In this document: positions 1-5,320 of the stretch, piece by piece
Numbering within the stretch: position 1 is the first letter of the stretch
Layout: each line of letters starts with the position of its first letter
NCBI GenBank assembly: GCA_036377075.1
Contig: DASUZB010000069.1
Location: 1 to 9,291, forward strand
Direction of reading: 5' to 3'
Length of the DNA stretch: 9,291 bases
Origin: DASUZB01 sp036377075
Lineage (GTDB): Bacteria > Actinomycetota > CALGFH01
Translations under genes and position numbers: made by a program
The notes under the pieces: model-generated
The model's input: the letters and a program-made list of their open reading frames with translations, nothing else
Told to the model about the DNA's origin: nothing
Databases searched by the model: none

Positions 1-453
1 CCCCGATCCGCGCCAACAACGCTCCTTCGGTACCGTGACCAGACCATGATGGTCTGCCGCCAGCGCCCGGCAGGTGATGCCAGCAGACCAGGGCACAGGC
101 CAGCAGCACGAAGGCATAGAACCGGCCTGCGCCCCGGTCCCGGCGAACTTGCAGGTGCCGGTAGCAGCGCAACCATGACAGCGCCCGCTCCACCCGCCAG
201 CGATGGCGGCCCAGCCGCTGGGAGGACTCGACCCCGCGGCGGGCGATCCGCGGCGTGATCCCTCGTCGGCGGCGGGTGGGCAGCAGCCGCCACGGGGTGG
301 AGGTCCGCGCCGTGTAGACGATCGCGGCAAAGCAGTTGCGATCGGGGATCGTGCGCCGCCGGCCGCCGTACCAAGGCCGGGGTGGCAACGGCGCGAGGGC
401 TCCACGAGCTGCCAGAGCTCGTCAGGGACCAGTTCCTCAGCAACGCTAGGCAT
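1..453 (-). pseudogene. IS5-family transposase remnant, internally deleted and frameshifted, open at window edge
   Basis: Reading the minus strand from the ATG at 453, the N-terminus MPSVAEELVPDELWQLVEP is typical of IS5-group DDE transposases. A frame change then occurs near 397-399, best explained by one base lost from a C run (GGG on the plus strand). The second frame continues PLPPRPWYGGRRR, TIPDRNCFAAIVYTAR and PWRLLPT. It then jumps straight, in frame, to RRRRGITPRIARRG, SSQRLGRHRWRVERALSWLR and FYAFVLLACALVCW, which is the C-terminal part holding the final catalytic Glu (the E of RVERALSW). Family members have roughly 120-150 residues between these blocks, including both catalytic Asp residues; all of that is missing. 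The last frame has no stop before position 1, so the end lies outside. The copy cannot be active. The family call is from recognised motifs, not a search. Confidence 0.8.
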
Positions 454-898
454 GACCGGGGATCATGCCATCCTCCCCAAGGGAGCGAAACGACCCCTTA
501 GGGACGGCGGCATCCCCGGCCGGCCGAAGCCACAGTGACGCCCGGGTGGGCTGCACGGTCTGGTCGACCACGGCCAGCAGCTCGGCGGTCAGGCTGTCGA
601 GGTCGACCTGCTGGCGCAGCCGCGCGGCGAACGCCTGGATGAGGTCGTACAGCCGGTAGCGCAGCACCGCCGCGCCGATGCCGACCTCCAGGACCGCCAG
701 CGACAGCACGCCCGCCACCGCCGGGTCGGGCAGGGTGGCGCCGGTCGCCTCGCCGGCTCCGACGGCGCCGACCAGCAGCGCCACCACCGCCGCCGCCAGG
801 GCCACCCAGCGGAGCTGCTGGCGCTCGATGCCGCGGGCGCGGCGGAACCGCACCAGCAGCGAGGCGGCGCCCACCACCACCGCGGCGGCGGCGTGATT
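446..898 (-). pseudogene. Fragment of an actinobacterial membrane sensor protein, truncated and internally deleted
   Basis: On the minus strand the translation contains RFRRARGIERQQLRWVAL, a hydrophobic stretch, GVLSLAVLEVGIGAAVL, RYRLYDL, and then IQAFAARLRQQVDLDSL, TAELLAVVDQTVQPT and ASLWLRP. I recognise these blocks from a family of large multi-spanning actinobacterial sensor-like proteins. There RYRLYDID is normally followed by further membrane segments and a linker ending in a YDAARTxxAFxxRLR motif before the VDLDxLTxELLAVV block. Here the two blocks are fused in frame near 640-643, so the intervening segments are lost. The expected N-terminal several hundred residues are also absent: sequence upstream of about 898 no longer resembles the family. 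The frame ends at 446-448, overlapping the transposase start, so the true C-terminus was probably replaced by IS sequence. The role of the intact protein is unknown to me beyond likely signal sensing. Confidence 0.65.
475..503. repeat. Imperfect hairpin between sensor remnant and IS remnant
   Basis: CCCCAAGGG (475-483) faces CCCTTAGGG (495-503), giving a 9-base-pair stem with one mismatch (a G-U wobble in minus-strand RNA) around an 11-base loop. It sits just upstream of the transposase start, where an IS terminus would be expected. No T tract follows, so a classical terminator is unlikely. It may belong to the IS end, but the other IS end is outside the window, so the terminal repeat cannot be confirmed. 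Confidence 0.3.
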
Positions 899-1029
899 GA
901 CGGTTCCGGCTTCTCGGGCCGATGCTTCTGCGTTGAGCGAACGGCCTGGCTTGGTGCGTCGCACCGCCGCGGGCGGGGGCCTGGTGGGTCGCTCGGTGAG
1001 GGGAGGCGGCGCCTGATGAGGGGGGCGCC
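899..1029. other. Upstream region of the histidine kinase
   Basis: This 131-base stretch separates the minus-strand sensor remnant from the plus-strand kinase. No conserved coding is evident. A TTGACG at 897-902 resembles a -35 box, but nothing convincing stands 16-18 bases further on. The ribosome-binding site GAGGGGG ends at 1025, four bases before the kinase ATG, and is clear. GGCGCC occurs twice (1008-1013 and 1024-1029), bracketing that site; the two copies could pair and hide it, but in DNA this G+C-rich such repeats are expected by chance. Confidence 0.35.
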
Positions 1030-2847
1030 ATGAGCTGGCGCTGGTCGGCCGCCGGGTGGTTGATGCTCGGCGGGGCCGGCTTCCTCGCGGTCGCCGTCGG
1101 CTACGTCTGGCGGCGGCGCGGCGACGCCCTGGCGGTCAGCCTGCTGGTGATGCTCCTGGCGGCGTTGGAGTGGAGCGTGGCCTACGCGCTGGAGCTCAGC
1201 GCCGACCCGGCCGCGCGGCAGCGCTGGGGCGACCTGAAGTACGTCGGCATCTGCCTGCTCACCCCGGCCTGGCTGGCGTTCGTCTTCCACTACACCGGCC
1301 GGGCCAGGTGGCCGAGCCGGCTGGTCGCCGTGCTGCTGGCCATCGAGCCGCTGGCGGTTCTGTTGCTGCTGGCCAACGACGCCACCCACGACCTGATCCG
1401 CTTCTACCCGGCGGACGGAAGGACGGTGGCGGATGCCGGGCCGCTGTTCTGGGTGCACCTGATCTACACCGACGCGCTGCTGTGGCTCGGTACCGCCGTG
1501 CTCATCCTGTCGTCCTGGCGGCTGTCGCGGCTGTACCGGCGCCAGGGCATCGTGGTGTTCGTCTCGGTGCTGCTGCCCTGGGCCGTCAACCTCCTGTTCA
1601 ACCTCGACGTCGGCCCGTTCGGCCAGGTGGACCTCAGCCCGTTCGCCTTCACCCTGACCGCCGGCGTGCTGGTCTTCGGGGTGTTCCGCTTCAGCCTGCT
1701 CGACCAGCGTCCCATGGCCCGGAGCCAGATCTTCGAGACGATCAACGACCCGGTCCTGGTGCTCGACCCCTGGGGACGGATCATCGACGCCAACCCCGCG
1801 GCCGAGCGGCTGGTCGGGCGGCCGACCCGGAAGGCGGTCGGCCGGTCGGCCGTCGAGCTGCTCCCCGCCCTCGGCGACCGTACCGCCGGCCAGGCGACCG
1901 CCAGCGAGCTCACCGTGGCCGCCCGCACCTACGACCTGGTCATCTCCTCCCTGCCAGGACGGCCGGGACGGCGCGGCGGGCAGCTGGTGGTCGCCCGCGA
2001 CGTCAGCGAGCGCCGCCAGGCCGAGCAGGCCCTCCGCATCGCGTTCGAGCGGGAGCAGGTGGCCACCGAGCGGCTGGCGGTCGCCCTGCAGCACGAGCAG
2101 GCCGCCACCGAGCACCTGCGCAGCCTGGACGAGCTGAAGAGCGCGTTCATGCAGGCCGTCTCCCACGACCTCCGCACCCCGCTGGCCTCGGTGCTGGGGA
2201 TCGCGCTGACCCTGGAGCGCAACCGTGGGGCGCTGCCCACCGCCGACGTCGACGACCTGCACCGGCGGCTCAGCGCCAACGCGCGCCGGCTGGACCGCAT
2301 CCTCGGCGGTCTCCTGGACCTCGACCGGCTGACAAGGGGGCTGGTGGAGCCACGGCGCGAGCGGGTCGACCTGGCCGTGCTCGTGGCGACGGCCGTCGAA
2401 CAGGCCAAGGCGGACCTGGTCGGCAACCATCCCATCCACGTCGACCTGGCGTCGGTCGAGATCGCGATCGACTCGGCCAAGGTCGAGCGGATCGTGGAGA
2501 ACCTGCTGGTCAACGCGTCACGCCACACCCCGCCCGGGACCCCGGTCTGGGTGCGGGTCGACCCGTGCGCCTCCGGCGCGCTGCTCACCGTGGCGGACGC
2601 CGGCCCCGGCGTGCCGGACGAGCAGCGCGAGCTCATCTTCCAGCCGTTCCACCGCGGGCCGGGCGCGACCGGCCACTCGCCCGGGTCCGGCGTGGGCCTG
2701 GCGCTGGTGGCGCAGATCGCCGGCCTCCACGGCGGCCGCGCGTGGGTGGAGCCGCGGGCCGGCGGCGGCGCCAGCTTCCAGGTGCTGCTGCCCGACGGCC
2801 CGGACGTGGCGCCGCCCGCCGGCCCGATGAGCCCGGTGACGGGGTAG
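1030..2847 (+). CDS. Membrane sensor histidine kinase (7TM-PAS-HisKA-HATPase)
   Basis: This 605-residue protein autophosphorylates a histidine in response to an unknown signal and passes the phosphate to a response regulator. Residues 1-225 carry about seven hydrophobic segments like the 7TM N-terminal domain of histidine kinases, including WGDLKYVGICLLTPAWLAF near 66-84. A PAS-like sensor follows at about 230-330 (ETINDPVLVLDPWGRIIDAN), then a short coiled linker to 370. The HisKA domain has its phospho-acceptor at H379 in AVSHDLRTPLASVLG. The ATPase domain shows the N box ENLLVNASRHT (490-500), G1 DAGPGVP (523-529) and G2 GSGVGLAL (552-559). All key residues are present, so it should be active. 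The start is set by GAGGGGG just upstream. No response regulator adjoins it; both flanks hold gene remnants, so a former partner may have been lost or may lie elsewhere. Confidence 0.93.
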   Translation: MSWRWSAAGWLMLGGAGFLAVAVGYVWRRRGDALAVSLLVMLLAALEWSVAYALELSADPAARQRWGDLKYVGICLLTPAWLAFVFHYTGRARWPSRLVAVLLAIEPLAVLLLLANDATHDLIRFYPADGRTVADAGPLFWVHLIYTDALLWLGTAVLILSSWRLSRLYRRQGIVVFVSVLLPWAVNLLFNLDVGPFGQVDLSPFAFTLTAGVLVFGVFRFSLLDQRPMARSQIFETINDPVLVLDPWGRIIDANPAAERLVGRPTRKAVGRSAVELLPALGDRTAGQATASELTVAARTYDLVISSLPGRPGRRGGQLVVARDVSERRQAEQALRIAFEREQVATERLAVALQHEQAATEHLRSLDELKSAFMQAVSHDLRTPLASVLGIALTLERNRGALPTADVDDLHRRLSANARRLDRILGGLLDLDRLTRGLVEPRRERVDLAVLVATAVEQAKADLVGNHPIHVDLASVEIAIDSAKVERIVENLLVNASRHTPPGTPVWVRVDPCASGALLTVADAGPGVPDEQRELIFQPFHRGPGATGHSPGSGVGLALVAQIAGLHGGRAWVEPRAGGGASFQVLLPDGPDVAPPAGPMSPVTG

Positions 2848-2851
2848 CGGG

Positions 2852-2911
2852 ATGCGTTCGGGCACGTGGCTGCCACTGTTCGACGAGCTCGCCGGCCCGG
2901 CGGCACCCTGA
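2852..2911 (+). pseudogene. Possible N-terminal stub of an LLM-class flavin/F420 oxidoreductase
   Basis: A 19-codon frame starts four bases after the histidine kinase stop: MRSGTWLPLFDELAGPAAP, then TGA. The segment LPLFDELAxP close to a starting methionine is characteristic of the first beta strand of actinobacterial luciferase-like (LLM) oxidoreductases, where it is normally followed by an Ala/Glu-rich helix and a WDH motif. Nothing of that follows here in any frame, so if the call is right the gene has lost over 90% of its length. With only 19 residues, chance resemblance cannot be excluded. Confidence 0.35.
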
Positions 2912-2914
2912 AGC

Positions 2915-2940
2915 GACCAGAGCAATACGGTGTCCTGGTC
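2915..2940. promoter_or_regulatory. Inverted repeat upstream of the VOC gene, possible operator
   Basis: GACCAG (2915-2920) and CTGGTC (2935-2940) form a perfect 6-base inverted repeat with a 14-base spacer, about 80 bases before the VOC start. The stretch is less G+C-rich than its surroundings. A GATACT at 2966-2971 matches four of six -10 positions, but no -35 is seen at the right distance. This could be an operator/promoter region; the evidence is slight. The rest of 2912-3017 shows nothing recognisable apart from the AAGGAG ribosome-binding site at 3006-3011. Confidence 0.2.
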
Positions 2941-3017
2941 ATAGCCCGCTCGATCGGCTTGCACCGATACTCGTTCTGGCAGCAGGAACCAGACACGAGC
3001 CGCACAAGGAGCAGCCC

Positions 3018-3416
3018 ATGACCGCCTTTCCGCCCCTCACCCACGTCGCCCTCACCGTTCGCGACCTGTCCGTCAGCGTTCCCTGGTACGAGGCGCTGCT
3101 CGACGCAAAGGCCGTGCTCGACGAGGACACCGACCCCGACTTCCACCACACCGTGTACCTGCTGGGCAACGGCACGCTGCTCGGCCTGCACCAGCACACC
3201 AAGCCCGCGCCGGACGAGCCGTTCAGCGAGTTCAGGATTGGCCTCGACCACGTCTCCTTCGGCTGCGCCGACCGCGCCGAGCTGCAGAGGTGGGCCAGTC
3301 GGCTCGACGAGCTCGGCGTCGAGCACGGTGGCATCAAGGACGCGAGCTACGGCTCGGGCGTGTCCTTCCGCGACCCGGACGGCATCGCGCTCGAGTTCTT
3401 CGCCCCGCCCGCCTGA
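3018..3416 (+). CDS. VOC-superfamily (glyoxalase/bleomycin-resistance-like) protein
   Basis: This 132-residue soluble protein has two beta-alpha-beta-beta-beta modules of the vicinal oxygen chelate fold. The first opens with LTHVALTVRDLSVSVPWYEALL (7-28). The second opens with GLDHVSFGCADRAELQRW (75-92) and closes with the hallmark FRDPDGIALEFF (117-128). Candidate metal ligands are H9, H58 or H60, H78 and E126. Members include glyoxalase I, extradiol dioxygenases and antibiotic-binding proteins. The sequence fits the broad single-domain enzyme group, and the substrate cannot be told. Length is normal and the protein looks complete. AAGGAG six bases before the ATG fixes the start. It stands alone on its strand, convergent with the kinase that follows; the stop TGA (3414-3416) directly abuts that gene's stop. 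No link to the sugar operon is evident. Confidence 0.9.
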   Translation: MTAFPPLTHVALTVRDLSVSVPWYEALLDAKAVLDEDTDPDFHHTVYLLGNGTLLGLHQHTKPAPDEPFSEFRIGLDHVSFGCADRAELQRWASRLDELGVEHGGIKDASYGSGVSFRDPDGIALEFFAPPA

Positions 3417-4352
3417 TCAGTGCCGCGTGACGGTCACCCCGTCGAGGGCGGCGAGGTAGTCGGCACGCGCGAAGGCGCCGGCGAAGGGTGACTGCGCGTT
3501 CGCGGCGCCGGCCGCGACGCCGCGGCGCAGCGCCGTGACGGGATCGGCGCCCTCGACGTGGGCCGCGACGTAGGCCGCCAGGAACGCGTCGCCCGACCCG
3601 ACGGGGCTGCTGGTGGGCACGTCCGGGGGTCGCGCGGAGGCGGCGCCGCCGGGGTGGGCGAGCACGGCCCCGTCGCGGCCGAGCGTGACGACCACCTGCG
3701 GGACGCCGCGGCCGCGCAGGTCCGTGGCCGCCGCCAGGGCGTCGTCGAGCGCGAGGATCCGGCGACCGAGGAGGGTCGCCGCCTCCTCCGCGTTGACCTT
3801 CACGGCGGCAGGTCGCGCCGCGACCGCCGCCGCGAGCGCGTCGTCGTGCGCGTCCACGAACACGGCCGCCCCGCCGCTCCGCAGGCGGGCGACGAGCGCG
3901 CCGTAGCGCTCGGCCGCGATCCCGGGAGGGAGCGACCCGCACAGGCAGACGGCGCCGGCCCGGGCCGCCTCCTCGACGACGGCGTCCTCGAAGGCGGACC
4001 ACTCGGCGGCGCCGACGGCCGGGCCGGCCTCGTTGATGACGGTTGCCGTCCCGGTCTGCTGTGAGACGACGATCACGCACGTCCTGGTCTCCCCGCGGAT
4101 CCGGGTCCAGCGCGCCTCGATCCCCTCGTCGACGGCGAGCGCGGCGGCGTGCTCGCCCGTGCGCCCGCCGGCCATCGCGACGGCGAGGGGCCGGTGCCCG
4201 AGGACGCGCAGGCTCCTGGCGACGTTGAAGCCCTTCCCGCCGGCGACCGCGAGGGTCTGGTCGGTCCGCAGCACCGCGGACGGCAGCAGCCTCGGCACGA
4301 CCAGGGTCCGGTCGACGGAGGCGTTGGGCGTGACGCAGACGATCGTGGTCAT
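3417..4352 (-). CDS. PfkB-family kinase of the 1-phosphofructokinase/tagatose-6-phosphate kinase type
   Basis: This 311-residue cytoplasmic kinase transfers phosphate from ATP to a sugar phosphate. The N-terminus MTTIVCVTPNASVDRT matches FruK/LacC-type enzymes (usually TxNPAxDxT), with D14 as a likely substrate contact. The first PfkB signature is GGKGFNVARSLRVLG (38-52). KVNAEEA (185-191) is the usual Asn/Glu motif. The second signature PVGSGDAF (250-257) carries the catalytic base D255 and the GSGD anion hole. Length is typical (about 310). The substrate could be fructose-1-phosphate, tagatose-6-phosphate or a related ketose phosphate; sequence alone does not decide. An upstream in-frame ATG at 4373 would add seven residues (MSESQHK). 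I prefer 4352 because the conserved strand begins there, with GAGAG about ten bases upstream. It is divergent from the SIS-ABC-kinase operon with 43 bases between starts, suggesting shared control and a downstream step of the same pathway. Confidence 0.9.
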   Translation of the reverse strand: MTTIVCVTPNASVDRTLVVPRLLPSAVLRTDQTLAVAGGKGFNVARSLRVLGHRPLAVAMAGGRTGEHAAALAVDEGIEARWTRIRGETRTCVIVVSQQTGTATVINEAGPAVGAAEWSAFEDAVVEEAARAGAVCLCGSLPPGIAAERYGALVARLRSGGAAVFVDAHDDALAAAVAARPAAVKVNAEEAATLLGRRILALDDALAAATDLRGRGVPQVVVTLGRDGAVLAHPGGAASARPPDVPTSSPVGSGDAFLAAYVAAHVEGADPVTALRRGVAAGAANAQSPFAGAFARADYLAALDGVTVTRH

Positions 4353-4398
4353 CTTGTGTTGACTCTCGCTCATTTGGACTCGAAACTGATCAATTATG
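4353..4398. promoter_or_regulatory. Compact divergent promoter/operator between kinase and SIS operon
   Basis: This A+T-rich gap contrasts with its surroundings. For the plus strand, TTGACT (4359-4364) is spaced 17 bases from GAAACT (4382-4387). That would start transcription near 4394-4396, essentially on the ATG of the SIS gene, so the mRNA may be leaderless; no ribosome-binding site precedes that ATG. For the minus strand, CATAAT (4398-4393) is a good -10 for the kinase, but no clear -35 is seen. The near-palindrome AACTGATCAATT (4384-4395) overlaps both -10 regions and is a candidate operator for a shared regulator, whose gene is not in the window. Confidence 0.4.
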
Positions 4399-5292
4399 AG
4401 CTTCACCGCTGACGAGATCGGCAGCCAGCCGGTCACCTGGCGCCAGGCCGCCGACCGCGGCCGCGCCCTCGACCGCGGCACCTTCCTGCCCGGCCGCCGC
4501 CTCGCCGTGGTCGGCTGCGGCACCTCCTACCACATGGCCCAGGCGTTCGCGGCGCTGCGCGAGGCGAGGGGACTGGGGGAGGCGGACGCGGTCGTCGCCT
4601 CGGAGTGGCGGGCGACCCGCCGCTACGACGCGGTGGTGGCGCTGTCGCGCTCGGGGACCACCACCGAGGTGGTGCGCGTGCTCGAAGGGCTCGACGGTGA
4701 CGTCCCATCGGTGGCGCTCTCGGCGGTGGCCGGCACGCCGGTCGTCCGGGCGGCCCGCGACGCCGTCCTGCTCGAGTTCGCCGACGAGCGGTCGATCGTG
4801 CAGACCCGCTTCGCCACCAGCGCCCTCGCGCTGTGGCGCGCCCACCTCGGCGACGACCTCGAATCGGTGGTCCAGGCGGCCGAGCGGGCGCTGCTCGCGC
4901 CGCTGCCCGCCGGCCCGGACGGCCTGGACCACGTCGTCTTCCTCGGCCAGGGCTGGACCGTCGGGCTGGCCGACGAGGCCGCCCTCAAGCTGCGCGAGGC
5001 CGCCGGCGCGCGGACCGAGTCGTACCCGGCCATGGAGTACCTGCACGGGCCGATCGCCGCCGCCGGTCCCGCGACGCTGGTCTGGGCGTTCGACGAGCTG
5101 CCGGCCCCCCTCGCCGGCGAGCTCCGCCGGGTGGGCGCGCCGCTCGTGCGGCCCAGCGCCGACCCGATGGCGAGCCTCGTCCTCGCCCAGCGCCTCGCCC
5201 TCGCCATGGCGGAGGCCCGCAACCTCGACCCCGACCACCCCCTCCACCTGACCCGCTCGGTCGTGCTCCCGGCCACTCCATCGTCGACGTAG
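4396..5292 (+). CDS. SIS-domain sugar-phosphate isomerase/deaminase/deglycase (GlmS C-terminal/AgaS/FrlB-like)
   Basis: This 298-residue soluble protein has two SIS domains without the glutaminase half of GlmS. The first contains VVGCGTSYHMAQAF (38-51) and the phosphate-binding LSRSGTTTEVV (83-93). ADERSIVQTRFAT (129-141) follows. The second contains FLGQGWTVGLADEAALKLRE (182-201) and ESYPAMEYLHGP (208-219). Compared from memory with E. coli GlmS, E194, K198, E201, E214 and H217 fall on its isomerase active-site positions. The C-terminal LxKSV lysine (K603 in GlmS) is R287 here (LTRSV). The family isomerises or deaminates amino-sugar phosphates (GlmS, AgaS) or cleaves fructosamine-6-phosphates (FrlB). 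The ABC-kinase context favours deglycase or AgaS-like activity over GlmS. MSFTADEIGSQPVTW is the usual start of relatives and supports the 4396 ATG, which lacks an upstream ribosome-binding site. It is first in the operon, 28 bases before the binding protein. Confidence 0.85.
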   Translation: MSFTADEIGSQPVTWRQAADRGRALDRGTFLPGRRLAVVGCGTSYHMAQAFAALREARGLGEADAVVASEWRATRRYDAVVALSRSGTTTEVVRVLEGLDGDVPSVALSAVAGTPVVRAARDAVLLEFADERSIVQTRFATSALALWRAHLGDDLESVVQAAERALLAPLPAGPDGLDHVVFLGQGWTVGLADEAALKLREAAGARTESYPAMEYLHGPIAAAGPATLVWAFDELPAPLAGELRRVGAPLVRPSADPMASLVLAQRLALAMAEARNLDPDHPLHLTRSVVLPATPSST

Positions 5293-5320
5293 TCGTCCAG
5301 ACAACAGGGGAAGGTGCGCG

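Noticed and set aside
41..55. Perfect 7-base inverted repeat AGACCAT-G-ATGGTCT
   Set aside because: It lies inside the transposase remnant's reading frame. Without the IS terminus or a known site it is probably incidental.
897..926. TTGACG with GATGCT 18 bases on, as a promoter for the histidine kinase
   Set aside because: The -10 match is poor and the start would leave a leader of about 100 bases. Not convincing without mapping.
589..2439. Long minus-strand open frame opposite the histidine kinase
   Set aside because: Composition is Gln/Arg/Pro/Gly-rich with no motifs, as expected for the antisense of a G+C-rich gene. The plus-strand kinase has clear catalytic boxes throughout.
1056..3416. 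Very long plus-strand frame that runs through the kinase region and ends with the VOC gene
   Set aside because: Before about 3018 it is an Arg/Ala/Gly/Pro-rich out-of-frame read of the kinase. Only the final 132 residues are real, with their own ribosome-binding site at 3006-3011.
3414..4392. TGATCA present at both ends of the divergent/convergent kinase gene, as if a cassette boundary
   Set aside because: TGATCA also occurs several times within the permease genes (for example near 7159, 7612 and 8164), so the two flanking copies are not informative.
4353..4523. Extended N-terminus for the minus-strand PfkB kinase starting at 4523
   Set aside because: The extra residues overlap the SIS coding start, are basic and unlike the family. 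The conserved kinase fold begins at MTTIVCVTPN (4352).
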